In this document: piece by piece, positions 45,659 through 59,515 of the stretch
Position numbering within the stretch: position 1 is the first letter of the stretch
Layout of the letters: the number at the start of each line of letters is the position of its first letter
NCBI RefSeq assembly: GCF_013179735.1
Contig: NZ_JABMEG010000001.1
Location: 496,001 to 560,000, forward strand
Origin: Permianibacter fluminis
GTDB taxonomy: Bacteria > Pseudomonadota > Gammaproteobacteria > Enterobacterales > Permianibacteraceae
Reading direction: 5' to 3'
Length of the DNA stretch: 64,000 bases
Program-made: the position numbers and the translations under genes
Notes under the pieces: generated by a model
Database searches by the model: none
What the model was told of the DNA's origin: nothing
The model's input: the letters and a program-made list of their open reading frames with translations, nothing else

Positions 45659-47557
45659 TCAAGGTGACGGGAAGGTCAGCTTCCAGCTGTCGATCTTGCC
45701 GACATCCGACGCGGCGCGATCGCGCACGCGCAGGTTCCAGACGCCGGCGCGCGGCTTGCTGCCAACGTTGACCGAGTAGGTCTTGTTGATGTTGTCGGCC
45801 GAACCGCCGCTGCGATTGTGCAGGTTGTAGACGGTGCCATCCGGGTGAATCAGATCGACGATCAAATCCCCGATATAGGGATGGACAATGTTGAACGCGA
45901 CGCTGACAGTGCCGGCGGTGCTGGTGCCGGTGACTGTGATCGAGCTTTTGATGCCGGTCGTGTTGTTGTCCGGGATGATGTAGTCAGCGGTGTTTTCAAA
46001 GCTGACACCGCCATCAACCACCGCGTAACTGGCCGTCAATGTGACGCCGCTGTACGCCGAATAACCCGAGAGCAGCACGTAGTAGTCGCCGAGCTGTGCG
46101 GTCGGGATATTGCAGGTTTCGGTCGAGTTGGAGCCTTCCGATTTGCAATCGGCACTGGCCGTGGTCGGTTTGCTGCCGTATTTGACATACAGATCCAGAT
46201 CACCGCTGCCGCCGGTGGTGGCGATGCGCAGATTGATCGCATTGCCCGGCACTTTCAGGAGATAGTATTTGCTGGAACCCGCAGCGCCGCTGAGATTGCC
46301 AACCGGCACGCCGGGCTGCAATTCCGGATCGGTCGGCGGCGGCGGTCCGCTGCCGGTTTTGCCGGCTTCATAGGCGAACACCAAGCCAAGTTTCGCGAAC
46401 GCGACCGAGTGATTGGCATTGCCACCGCTGGCGGCAAGCGTGTCGTTGACCGTGTGCAGATTTTGGTTGGTTTGGCTGAAGCTGGTTTCGGCGTACATGG
46501 CGGCGGGAAAACCAGAACGGGTCCATGACGCATGATCCGAGCAGGCGTAGCCGCAGCTGGTGTCTGCGCGCGTCAGCCCGGTTGGCGCCAGGTATTCGTC
46601 AAACAGATCGCGCAGGTATTGGATCATGCTGGCGTTGCCGTTGTCGGTCATGACCCAGACATCGGCACCCGTGCCGGCGTAGTTGGTCATGTCGAACTGA
46701 ATGACGCCGTAAACGTTTTTACCGGCGGTTTGGTATTCACTGGCAAGCGCTTGTGAACCGCGTAGGCCAACCTCTTCGCCAGCATAGGCCATGAACTGCA
46801 CGGTACGGCGCGGCCGGAAGTTGTTGGCCAATGCCACGCGCAGCACCTCGGTCAGCACAGACACGCCGGAGCCATCATCGTCGGCGCCAGGCGCCCGCGA
46901 TTCGGTGGTCATGCCGCTGATGATCGAATCAGCGTGAGCGCCAAGTACGACATACTCGTTCGGCAACTCGGTGCCGGTGATGGTCAACACCACGTTCTGC
47001 TGCAGACCGCAATTGCTGCAACCCTTCAGCGCGACACTGATGTCGCTGCGGCCACTGGCCAGCTGGCTCCATTGATCGCGAATCCACTCCGACGAGCTTT
47101 TGCCGTAACTGGAGTTGTAATAGCGGTTCTGGTAATTGGCCAGCGTGGTCATGGTGCTGCGCAAATTGCTTTCCGTCACTGCACTCAGCAGCGGTCGCAC
47201 CACTGTCTGCTGATCGATGGTATAGGCTGCTGCGATGGCCGTTGACGCGCTGCCTTCGCTGGTCAGAAAGCTTTGCGCACGTGCCAAGTTGTCAAAGGCA
47301 AAGAAGCCGCCGCAGCGTTTTTTTTGCTCATGAAAAAAAATGGTCAACTGGTCCAGTTGCGCGTCTGTGACTTTCAGCAGGCTGACGCCACGGCGCTCGG
47401 CGATGGCTTGTGCGGGCAATGCTGACGCGCGCAGTTGCTGCTGCGCTTCGCGCCAGTCGTTGCTGTCGACGGTAAGGTAGTGATCGGCTGCACGAGCGCT
47501 GACGGTAAGCGTCAGCGTCAGCGTCAGCAGCAAGCTGCTCAGGATAAGGCGTTTCAC
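45659..47557 (-). CDS. Secreted M28 zinc aminopeptidase with PPC and P domains
   Basis: 632 aa with a GTG start (GGAGTC 7 nt upstream) and a Sec signal peptide. A prodomain precedes the M28 catalytic domain, whose zinc ligands and catalytic acid are visible in VLGAHADS, GADDDGSGVS, AYAGEEVGLRG, IQFDMTNY and QNLHTVND. A Pro-rich linker leads to a pre-peptidase C-terminal domain (SGAAGSSKYYLLKVP onward) and a proprotein-convertase P domain ([12 protein letters not shown] to SWKLTF). It is expected to be exported by type II secretion, trimming peptides released by the M4 proteases encoded next to it. Confidence 0.94.
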   Translation of the reverse strand: MKRLILSSLLLTLTLTLTVSARAADHYLTVDSNDWREAQQQLRASALPAQAIAERRGVSLLKVTDAQLDQLTIFFHEQKKRCGGFFAFDNLARAQSFLTSEGSASTAIAAAYTIDQQTVVRPLLSAVTESNLRSTMTTLANYQNRYYNSSYGKSSSEWIRDQWSQLASGRSDISVALKGCSNCGLQQNVVLTITGTELPNEYVVLGAHADSIISGMTTESRAPGADDDGSGVSVLTEVLRVALANNFRPRRTVQFMAYAGEEVGLRGSQALASEYQTAGKNVYGVIQFDMTNYAGTGADVWVMTDNGNASMIQYLRDLFDEYLAPTGLTRADTSCGYACSDHASWTRSGFPAAMYAETSFSQTNQNLHTVNDTLAASGGNANHSVAFAKLGLVFAYEAGKTGSGPPPPTDPELQPGVPVGNLSGAAGSSKYYLLKVPGNAINLRIATTGGSGDLDLYVKYGSKPTTASADCKSEGSNSTETCNIPTAQLGDYYVLLSGYSAYSGVTLTASYAVVDGGVSFENTADYIIPDNNTTGIKSSITVTGTSTAGTVSVAFNIVHPYIGDLIVDLIHPDGTVYNLHNRSGGSADNINKTYSVNVGSKPRAGVWNLRVRDRAASDVGKIDSWKLTFPSP

Positions 47558-47758
47558 AAATTTGACTCCATCAAGGTTGCATCGGCTAGCGGGCCGTTCC
47601 TGGTGCCACTTGTTCGGCCGGATCTGGCGAAAGCTGGGCGGCGATCCGTGCTGGGACGATGCAAAGAGCTTGGGCGATTTGGCTATTGTTCAGATGCGGT
47701 CTGCACCCACAGCCTGTCGATGTGCTGACAGACGGCGAGCGCAGGCCGTTACGAGGTG

Positions 47759-50041
<2,283 letters not shown>

Positions 50042-50087
50042 TCAGGACACGAAGCGGATAACCACAGACAGAAAACGGTGTGAGCTT

Positions 50088-50214
50088 CGTCCCGGCGGTT
50101 TCCCGGCATCAGGACTGCGTCGGTAGGGCCGACCCTTTGTACTCGCACGGCGTCAAACAGCGACGGCGTGACGCACAGCGGGATGGTGAGCTGCCGTTTT
50201 CGAGCCTAGGCCAG
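50088..50214 (-). ncRNA. Conserved structured leader of M4 copy A
   Basis: About 125 bp matching the leader at 52793-52913 in long identical blocks. Read on the minus strand it can form GUCGG-CCCUA-CCGAC, CCGG-N7-CCGG and a 9 bp stem (one mismatch) CACGCCGUC/GACGCCGUG around GCUGUUU. It resembles no riboswitch class I know. It could instead be duplicated untranslated DNA without function. Confidence 0.5.
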
Positions 50215-50258
50215 CGCGGACAAATTGCCAGCGCGTAACGCGATAAAAGGCAAAGTTT

Positions 50259-50280
50259 TTTGTAGTGTTGTGGTTACAAA
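50259..50280. promoter_or_regulatory. Palindromic site upstream of M4 copy A
   Basis: TTTGTA and TACAAA face each other across 10 bp. A matching pair is found at 52959, and both lie about 45 bp upstream of the conserved leader. Likely operator or activator site. Confidence 0.5.
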
Positions 50281-50402
50281 CCGATACCGAATCGCGTCAG
50301 TGATTGCTCACCCATCGTCCCGGATGCCAGCGCCGTTGCGGTGATCACTCTGGTTGAGATGAGTTACTGCTAGCGCGAGCTGGGCGGATCTTTGCAAGAG
50401 CG

Positions 50403-50443
50403 AGAAAAAACCCACCCGGCTGCGTCAGCAACCGGGTGGGTTT
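50403..50443 (-). terminator. Intrinsic terminator of M4 copy B
   Basis: AAACCCACCCGG and CCGGGTGGGTTT form a 12 bp stem around a 12-base loop. Read on the minus strand it ends in a six-T run, 37 bp after the stop of copy B. Confidence 0.88.
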
Positions 50444-50480
50444 CGCATGCCGGCGCGTTAGCGCTGGCGAGTCACGCTCA

Positions 50481-52913
<2,433 letters not shown>

Positions 52914-52958
52914 TCGAGCTCGATTGCCAACTCTGAGCGGTGCTCTAAAACGGATTTT

Positions 52959-52979
52959 TTTGTAGCGCGACGATACAAA
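52959..52979. promoter_or_regulatory. Palindromic site upstream of M4 copy B
   Basis: TTTGTA and TACAAA across 9 bp, about 46 bp upstream of the leader, the same placement as in copy A. Confidence 0.5.
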
Positions 52980-53141
52980 GTGATAAATGGCCTAAGCCGC
53001 ATGTCAGAAAGCTTTACAGGACTGTAATGAATTCGCTCACAGGCCGCGCGTTGCATATGGCCAAGTCATGCAACACGCTTGTCTGACAAACAGGTGGTGA
53101 CTGGCCGGCAGAAACAGACAGATGGCAACAGACGCGTACGA

Positions 53142-53618
53142 TCAATCGCCGCCCACCACGCAGCCGACGTCGCCACGGTAATGATCGTTGGCGCCACGGC
53201 TGATCATCTCGCAAACCATTTGCGCTTCAGCGTCGGTCATGCCCCAGAGGATCATCCGGCCATCGCGCTCGTAGCGATCAGCCCGATCAAAACGGATGTA
53301 GCTGGTGCTGAGTCGTTCGTTGGCGAAAATGCCGGCATAACGCTTGGGCAGTTCTTCCTGACATTTGCTCGATTCGAACTGGCAGGCCTCGCAGTCCGCC
53401 AGACTGTCGCGCCAGATTTTGTCGGCTTGGGCCTGACACTCCTTGAAGCTGACCATCTTGCCGAACAGCACGGCGTTGAGTGTGCGGCCACCGGCATCGA
53501 TATCCATCCGGTATTCAACATAGACCGGGTGTTCGATTTCGAGCGGATTTTGCTGACGCAAATACCATTGATAACCGGCAAACGCGATCGCTGCTGCCAT
53601 CAGATACCATTTGAGCAT
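53142..53618 (-). CDS. Membrane-anchored protein of unknown function
   Basis: 158 aa from the ATG at 53618, with AGGAAG upstream. MLKWYLMAAAIAFAGYQWYL is an uncleaved anchor. The outer part contains the Cys-bearing SLADCEACQFESSKCQEELP and ends VGCVVGGD, so several disulfides are possible. I do not recognise a family. The gene lies between the protease island and the DUF885 gene on the same strand. Confidence 0.68.
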   Translation of the reverse strand: MLKWYLMAAAIAFAGYQWYLRQQNPLEIEHPVYVEYRMDIDAGGRTLNAVLFGKMVSFKECQAQADKIWRDSLADCEACQFESSKCQEELPKRYAGIFANERLSTSYIRFDRADRYERDGRMILWGMTDAEAQMVCEMISRGANDHYRGDVGCVVGGD

Positions 53619-53706
53619 GGCTTTACTTCCTGAAATGTGATCCTGAATTCTGGTTCCGAAATTCAGCGCTGAATTTCCGTTACAAGAATCTGCGGCGGCC
53701 ACGCAA

Positions 53707-55527
53707 TCAGGCCGCCGGCGCAGCCTGCTGTCTGGCGACCCAATCGCGAATGTGCTGTTCCAGCACTGCCATCGGCACCGCGCCTATGCGCAGCACTTCC
53801 CGATGGAATGCCCGAATATCGAAACGTGGGCCGAGCGCCGTACGCGCCTCATCACGCAGTCGCTCGATGGTCAAGCGACCGATCATGTAGCTGAGCGCCT
53901 GACCCGGGATGACCATGTAGCGTTCGACTTCCGAGCGGACATCGTCATCCGGCATGCTGCTGTTGTCACGCATATAGGCAATGGCCTGTTCACGGGTCCA
54001 GCCTTTGGCATGCAGACCGGTATCGACGACCAGCCGCATTGCACGCAGCAAGGCATCGCTGAGGTGACCGTAATACTGGTAGGGATCGTTGAACAGTTGC
54101 ATGTCTTTGCCGAGCGTTTCGGCATACAGCGCCCAGCCTTCGGCATAGGCGTTGTAACCGGCGAACTGCCGGTACTTCGGCAAATCGGCTTGCTCCAGTT
54201 GCAAGGCGATCTGGAAGTGATGGCCGGGTGCGGCTTCGTGCAACGACAGTGTCGTGATGCCGTATTTCGGTTGCACTTTCAGGTTGTAGACGTTGGCGTA
54301 GAAAATACCCTTGCGACTGCCATCTGGTGTGCCAGCCGAGTATTCCCCCGCAGCCGAGTTGGCGGCCCGGAATGCCTCGGTGGCGCGCACTTCGTAATCC
54401 TGTTTCGGCAACACCTCAAAATATTGCGGCAGTTTGGCATCGATGCTGGTTTTCAGATCCCGAAAGGCCTGCAGCGCTTCCTCTGGCGTCTTGAAAAACT
54501 GGTTCGGATCATTTTTCAGGAATTTGAAGAAAGCCTGCAGATCACCCTTGATACCGAGCTGCTGTTGCACCTTGCGCATTTCGGCGTGAATTTCAGCAAC
54601 TTTTTGCAAACCCAACTGATGAATCTGCTCTGGCGACTGCCCGGCAATGGTGGTCGACTGCGTCACCAGCCAAGTGTACCAGGCGGCACCGTCCGGCAGC
54701 GCATTCCAGCCGTGGCTACTGCGGGCCGCCGGAATGTATTCCTTGATCAGAAAGTCGTGGACGGTCTGATAGGTCGGCAGCAATTTGTCCTGAATGGCGG
54801 CACGCCATGCTGTGCTGAGCCGGGTATTATCTTCTGCGGAAAAGCTGTCCGGCATGGCCGTTATCGGCCCCCAGAAAATGCTCGCCTCCGGCGTGCTGAC
54901 CAGATGCGCCGCCAGCTGCGGCACAATCGCCTCAGCCAAGACTTTCGGCAAGACCACACCTTTCGCGATGCCTTGCTTCATCAGCGCAATGTTGTAAGTA
55001 CTGTTCTCGACGAAGCCGTCAATCTTGCGCAGGAACGCATCGTAATCGGCAACGGTGGCAAACGGCTGTGCGCTCTGGCCGGAGCCGAGCTGGGCAAACT
55101 GGCTGTACTCGTTATAGAACTGGTTCAGCGGCAGCAGTTCGGTCGGGAAGCGTTCGCCAGCCTTGGCCTGCTGCAGATCAAACTTGAACAGTTCATAGGT
55201 GATGCGCTGATCCGGGCTCAGGCTAGCCGGCTCGATGGCAGTGAGTCGATTCAGGTAACGCGCATTCAGCTCGCGCTGCGCTGCCAGTTTTTCCGGACTG
55301 CTGATGCAGTATTTGTCGTTGAAGCGGTAGTCGCCAAAGTAGATGCCCGCACAGGGATTGAGCTGCAGGTTGTCTTCGAAATACTGATCCGCCACCGTGT
55401 TGATATCGGCAATCGGCGGCACCGCCACCGGTGCTGGCGGCTCACTGTCAGTACAGGCCACTGACAAACTGGCGGCGATCAACAGGGCAAGCAGACGCGG
55501 GGCTTGGGGGGAAATGAAGGCAGGCAT
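53707..55527 (-). CDS. DUF885 lipoprotein, putative metallopeptidase
   Basis: 606 aa from the ATG at 55527, with a lipoprotein signal whose lipobox is LSVAC. The DUF885 family has a long helical fold, and the zinc-type motif HEAAPGHHFQ is followed by a downstream glutamate in AYAEGWALYAE. This is reminiscent of M32-like carboxypeptidases. It is probably an envelope-located peptidase, acting on peptides produced by the secreted proteases upstream. The frame starts further upstream at 55617 without support. Confidence 0.88.
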   Translation of the reverse strand: MPAFISPQAPRLLALLIAASLSVACTDSEPPAPVAVPPIADINTVADQYFEDNLQLNPCAGIYFGDYRFNDKYCISSPEKLAAQRELNARYLNRLTAIEPASLSPDQRITYELFKFDLQQAKAGERFPTELLPLNQFYNEYSQFAQLGSGQSAQPFATVADYDAFLRKIDGFVENSTYNIALMKQGIAKGVVLPKVLAEAIVPQLAAHLVSTPEASIFWGPITAMPDSFSAEDNTRLSTAWRAAIQDKLLPTYQTVHDFLIKEYIPAARSSHGWNALPDGAAWYTWLVTQSTTIAGQSPEQIHQLGLQKVAEIHAEMRKVQQQLGIKGDLQAFFKFLKNDPNQFFKTPEEALQAFRDLKTSIDAKLPQYFEVLPKQDYEVRATEAFRAANSAAGEYSAGTPDGSRKGIFYANVYNLKVQPKYGITTLSLHEAAPGHHFQIALQLEQADLPKYRQFAGYNAYAEGWALYAETLGKDMQLFNDPYQYYGHLSDALLRAMRLVVDTGLHAKGWTREQAIAYMRDNSSMPDDDVRSEVERYMVIPGQALSYMIGRLTIERLRDEARTALGPRFDIRAFHREVLRIGAVPMAVLEQHIRDWVARQQAAPAA

Positions 55528-55640
55528 AAGTCTTCCGGGCGGAGGAAAATATTCCGGCGAGACTACGGCCTGCCCTCGGTCGCGACAAGTGCAACCTGAT
55601 GCCAACACACCTGGCATGGTTTCCAGATGTGTCTGTTTTC

Positions 55641-56204
55641 TCAGGGCTCGATTGTTTCGGCACCACCACCGCCACCAACGGGCGACACGGCCATGGACCG
55701 AGTGCCGACTAGAGAGTCGCTCTTGTAGCGGCGGACGTTGACGGTAAAGTCGTTGCCGACCAGATCATTGGCATCCTGCAAGAATTCCAGCGTCACCAAC
55801 TGGCCGGGCGCGGTTACCGCATAAATGGCATTGGCCGACTCGCTGACTTTATTAAGCCGACGCTGACCCAAATTGGTACGTCGCCAACGCTCCAATGGTC
55901 TGGTCGAACTGGCCACTTTGAAATTCACCTCACCGGAATCAGAATCTGCCCACACGCCATCATAGACGGTGACTTTGATGCCGATGTCAGCCAGCTCGGC
56001 GTAAAGATGGTTGTAGTCGCCATCGAAGACAAACTGGTGACGTGCCATCACCGCCATGCGCTTGCCACAACCGCTGCAACTGCTGATTTCAGCGTTCGCA
56101 ACGAAGTCTTCGTCCTGATAAACCGGCACGACGCTGTCAGCGGCCATTGCCGTCCAGCTCGCCAGCAGCCCCAAAAACGATGCCAGAACTTGTCGAATTT
56201 TCAT
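55641..56204 (-). CDS. Secreted protein of unknown function
   Basis: 187 aa with a signal peptide (cleavage after SWTAMA, near residue 21). EISSCSGCGKRMAVMARHQF contains a CxxC pair, as in a zinc or redox site. The C-terminal part is beta-rich and ends Gly-rich (SPVGGGGGAETIEP). Family not recognised. GGAGG lies 5 nt before the ATG. It is divergent from the TetR gene. Confidence 0.7.
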   Translation of the reverse strand: MKIRQVLASFLGLLASWTAMAADSVVPVYQDEDFVANAEISSCSGCGKRMAVMARHQFVFDGDYNHLYAELADIGIKVTVYDGVWADSDSGEVNFKVASSTRPLERWRRTNLGQRRLNKVSESANAIYAVTAPGQLVTLEFLQDANDLVGNDFTVNVRRYKSDSLVGTRSMAVSPVGGGGGAETIEP

Positions 56205-56320
56205 GATTTCCTCCGTGATCGACTGAGCAAATCCGGCCCCTGCGGTGGCGCCGGCAAGGCGCCGCTTTTTGCGGCACGGACGACTAGCTTAGCCCCGTTG
56301 GCCTGCCGAGGGCATCCGAC

Positions 56321-56350
56321 TTGACAGCTTACGAACGGTCGTTCTATTAT
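56321..56350 (+). promoter_or_regulatory. Sigma-70 promoter with TetR operator in the spacer
   Basis: TTGACA (56321-56326) and TATTAT (56345-56350) with an 18 bp spacer. The perfect palindrome GAACGGTCGTTC fills 56333-56344. A repressor bound there would block RNA polymerase, so self-repression by the adjacent TetR protein is very likely. Confidence 0.82.
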
Positions 56351-56382
56351 TCGAGCATCACCACTTCCCAGTCCATCTGCCC

Positions 56383-56985
56383 ATGAGCAAAGGCGAGCAA
56401 ACCCGACAGCACATTCTTGGCACCGCCCTGGGCATGGCCCGGGAACGCGGGCTGGAAGGGCTGACCATCGGCTCGCTGGCCGATGGGCTGGCGATGTCGA
56501 AAAGCGGCGTCTTTGCCCATTTCGGCTCCAAGGAAGAACTACAGATCGCGGTCTTGAAAGAGGCCGCCGAGCGCTTTGCCGAACAGGTGCTGAGGCCCGC
56601 GCTGGCACAGCCGCGTGGCGTCGCCCGGGTGCGCGCCATCCTGCAGCACTGGCTGGCCTATTCGGTTGCCAGTGGCTTGCCCGGTGGCTGCCTGTTTATC
56701 GCTGCCGCTGCCGAATTTGACGACAAGCCGGGCCCGGTGCGCGATTTCCTGCAACAACAACAGAGCCAATGGCGGCTGTCGCTGCTGAAGGCCATCCAGA
56801 TGGCGGTCGACGCTGGCGAATTGCCGGCGGAAACCGATCCCGAGCAGTTTGGTTTTGAGTTGTTTGCGCTGGTGCTTGCCAGCCATCACGACCAGCGCCT
56901 GCTCGGCGAGACCCAAGCACTCGGCCGCGCCCAACGTGGCTTTGAACGACTGCTGGCCTACCCGCCGCTGCACCTCAGCCACTGA
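56383..56985 (+). CDS. TetR-family transcriptional repressor
   Basis: 200 aa. The N-terminal helix-turn-helix (TRQHILGTALGMARERGLEG, IGSLADGLAMSKSGVFAHF) is typical. The C-terminal part has SVASGLPGGCLFIAAAAEFD, as in regulators of fatty-acid or lipophilic compound genes. Its own promoter contains a palindromic operator. It is followed after 41 bp by the alpha/beta hydrolase, its probable target. Confidence 0.93.
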   Translation: MSKGEQTRQHILGTALGMARERGLEGLTIGSLADGLAMSKSGVFAHFGSKEELQIAVLKEAAERFAEQVLRPALAQPRGVARVRAILQHWLAYSVASGLPGGCLFIAAAAEFDDKPGPVRDFLQQQQSQWRLSLLKAIQMAVDAGELPAETDPEQFGFELFALVLASHHDQRLLGETQALGRAQRGFERLLAYPPLHLSH

Positions 56986-57026
56986 ATCGACCGCACACCG
57001 TATCCCCGGATTTTATGGAGCCCATC

Positions 57027-57926
57027 ATGCAAACCGCTCTTTCGCCCAGCAAAAGCACGACCGTTCGCGCGGAAGGAGTGCCGACCGGCATCCGGCTCGG
57101 CTTTCAGTTGCTGGAGAAGCTGTCACCGGCATTGGCGCTGACCGCGCTGAACCGGGTCTTTGCCCGGCCGGCCCGTCATCCCTGGCCTGCTGAAGAGCAG
57201 AAGTGGCTGGCACTGGCCGAGCGCAAAACCTTGTTCAGCCGCGACATGCCGCTGCCGGAATGGGACGGCAAAGCGCTCGCGGTCTATCGCTGGCGGCCGA
57301 CCACGGCCATGACCGGCCGGGTCCTGCTGATGCACGGCTGGGCCGGTCGCGCTACCCAGTTGTGGCCATTTCTGCCCGGCTTGCTGGCCGCCGGCAAGGA
57401 AGTCATCGCGCTGGATGCGCCCGGCCATGGTCACAGCCACGGTCGCTGGTCGTCGCTGCTGCAGTTCAGCCGCGCGCTGCAACGCGTGGTCCGCGAGCTG
57501 GGGCCAATTGATGGCACCATCACCCATTCCTTTGGCGGCCCGTCGCTGCTGCATGCCATGACCGAAGGCCTGACCGTACCCAAAGCCGTGCTCATTGCGC
57601 CGCCGATTCGGGTGCTCGATTTCACTCAGGCGCTGGTACGCACACTCGGCTTGAGTGAAGCCAGCCGACAACGGCTGCACGCGCACTGGGAGGAAAAACT
57701 CGGCATTCGTTTTGCCGATCTGGACGCCATCAAGATGGCCGCCGAGCTGCACGGCGACGCGCTGATCATTCACGATCAACACGATCGCGATGTCCCACAC
57801 AGCCGCGGTGCGCTGTTGGCCGAAGCCTGGCCGAATGCCACGCTGCTCAGCACCACCGGTCTCGGTCATCGTCGGGTGCTGAAAGATCCGGCGGTGGTAG
57901 CTGCTGCGCTGGCGCACTTGCGCTGA
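57027..57926 (+). CDS. Alpha/beta hydrolase
   Basis: 299 aa from the ATG at 57027, favoured over 57015 because GGAG lies between the two. The fold shows LLMHGWAGRATQL (oxyanion loop), ALDAPGHGHSHG, nucleophile elbow THSFGG (Ser in T-H-S-F-G), HDQHDRDVP (acid) and TGLGHRRVLK (His). Substrate unknown. It is placed in a TetR-controlled unit, consistent with detoxification or lipid ester hydrolysis. Confidence 0.9.
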   Translation: MQTALSPSKSTTVRAEGVPTGIRLGFQLLEKLSPALALTALNRVFARPARHPWPAEEQKWLALAERKTLFSRDMPLPEWDGKALAVYRWRPTTAMTGRVLLMHGWAGRATQLWPFLPGLLAAGKEVIALDAPGHGHSHGRWSSLLQFSRALQRVVRELGPIDGTITHSFGGPSLLHAMTEGLTVPKAVLIAPPIRVLDFTQALVRTLGLSEASRQRLHAHWEEKLGIRFADLDAIKMAAELHGDALIIHDQHDRDVPHSRGALLAEAWPNATLLSTTGLGHRRVLKDPAVVAAALAHLR

Positions 57927-58079
57927 ATTGCAACGCGAATGGTCGCGATCACTGCCGCTTTGCCTGCAGCAGGTGTGCGATCTGCGCTGCAATCTTCTGT
58001 GCGGTCGACGGAGCGCGACCGCGCCGCAGCTGCGTGATCAGAGAAGTATTCAGACAGAGTTTTTTGCTTCGCGTGTTGC

Positions 58080-58460
58080 TCAGGCCTGCTTGCGCTCCTC
58101 CATCAGCGCCATGACGTTGCCGCTTGGGTCTTCAAAAAACGCCAGCCACTGCGCCGTACCAGCAGCAGCATAAACCTGCTGCGGCGGCTCTCGGGCAACG
58201 GTGCCGGCAGCCATCAATGCCTGCCAGCTGTGGTCAATATCGGCCACTTTGAAATACAGCACCGATGCCCGTTGCTGCGGATCAGCCGCATTGGGCTGCG
58301 ACAACATCAGACGCACGCCGTTGACGTCGAAAAAAGCCATGCCACCGGCTTCGAACAGGTAGCGCAAACCCAGTTGTTCGCGATAGAACCGAACCGCGCT
58401 CGGCAAATCGTGCACGTAAACGGCAATCTGGCCGATGCCCTGCACCGCTAACGACGTCAT
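58080..58460 (-). CDS. VOC family protein
   Basis: 126 aa from the ATG at 58460, with AGGAG 6 nt upstream. IGQIAVYVHDLPSAVRFYRE and LGLRYLFEAGGMAFFDVNGV form the first module; FEDPSGNVMALMEER closes the second and holds the metal-binding Glu. Glyoxalase/dioxygenase superfamily, substrate unknown. Confidence 0.92.
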   Translation of the reverse strand: MTSLAVQGIGQIAVYVHDLPSAVRFYREQLGLRYLFEAGGMAFFDVNGVRLMLSQPNAADPQQRASVLYFKVADIDHSWQALMAAGTVAREPPQQVYAAAGTAQWLAFFEDPSGNVMALMEERKQA

Positions 58461-58568
58461 GATCCGCTCCTGTGTTTCGCGCGACTGAATCAGCTTGTCA
58501 GTTTGGTTGCTTACCCGGCACCGCGGCATTCGGTCGCTGCCGCTCGATTCAGTTTGATTTAATTTTAT

Positions 58569-59261
58569 TTAACTCAATTCAGGAGCCGACAACGACGGCC
58601 GCATCAATCGGTGCTGCTGTGCGAGGGTGGCGAGCTCCGGCAGCGATGGCTGCGCCGGATAGCGCTGCTGGCGAAAATAAATGTAGCCGTCGGTAATCAG
58701 TTCGGTACGGGCAGCCTGAGCCGGACGCAGTGCCAATTCGGCAATCAGCGCGGCGGCGGCGCGAACGTCGATGGCATGGCGTGGCTGCTGCTGACTCATT
58801 GCGACAGGGTCATAGCGCTCATAGCCGGGGCCGGTGATACCGGCCAGCCGGACAATGCAGCTGTCCGCGGTCAGTGCACGGGCGGTCTGTTCGGCTTCGA
58901 TGAGGCCGGCGCTGCGGGCACTGGCGGCCGTCACCGGGCTGCTGGCCGTGACCCAGCCATGTTCGTAGCTTTCGTACACCGCGGTCGACGACACCAGCAA
59001 CACCTGGCGCAGCCGCAATTCACCGCGCTCGAGCTGGCGTTGCAGACCATTCAGCAAGCCGGTCCAGCCGGAACCGCCGTCCGGATGCCGCGGCACCAGA
59101 CAAATCAGCAGGCGATCGATGTCGGCCGGTACCGGCCCGGCCGGGTTGATCAGGCCCGCATCGCGATCCAGCCGCAACGGAATCAGCGGCAGCTGACGAG
59201 CGGCAAGCAGCGCCGTCACCCGGCCGCCGAGCCTGCCTTGACCACAAATGACGTTGCTCAT
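58569..59261 (-). CDS. NAD(P)-binding SDR/epimerase-like protein
   Basis: 230 aa from the ATG at 59261, with GGGAGG just upstream. VICGQGRLGGRVTALL is the nucleotide-binding loop, VLLVSSTAVYESYEHGWV contains the Ser and Tyr expected of extended SDRs, and CIVRLAGITGPGYERY is typical of YeeZ-like proteins. The frame runs further upstream to 59549 without support. Substrate unknown. Confidence 0.82.
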   Translation of the reverse strand: MSNVICGQGRLGGRVTALLAARQLPLIPLRLDRDAGLINPAGPVPADIDRLLICLVPRHPDGGSGWTGLLNGLQRQLERGELRLRQVLLVSSTAVYESYEHGWVTASSPVTAASARSAGLIEAEQTARALTADSCIVRLAGITGPGYERYDPVAMSQQQPRHAIDVRAAAALIAELALRPAQAARTELITDGYIYFRQQRYPAQPSLPELATLAQQHRLMRPSLSAPELS

Positions 59262-59515
59262 CATGCCCTCCCGCAGCGCCAGCCGGCGCAGAATGCGCGA
59301 GATGGTAGCGGCTGGCTTGCGCGCCTGCCACGCACAATCGATACTGCAGGGCGGCCGCCAGCCGGTAGCAGGCGGCAACGACGCCACCCGATTCGATAAC
59401 AAGGTGTCGATAGCGAACATTGCTGGCGCTGCCAACGCGCTGTACGACCGCCACCGCTGACGCTGGTCGTCGGTCTTTGTCATAACAACGATTTTTGCTG
59501 GGGTTTGCCACCACC

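Noticed and set aside
47558-47758. Copy of the M4 leader upstream of the M28 gene
   Set aside because: No block of the leader and no TTTGTA/TACAAA palindrome is present there.
50088-50214. c-di-GMP (GEMM) riboswitch as explanation of the M4 leaders
   Set aside because: The GGCAAACC and GGGACGCAAAGC signatures are absent from both leaders; cobalamin and TPP signatures are absent too.
53752-55464. Plus-strand open frame of 570 codons
   Set aside because: Shadow of the DUF885 gene, whose lipobox and HEAAPGHH motif are on the minus strand.
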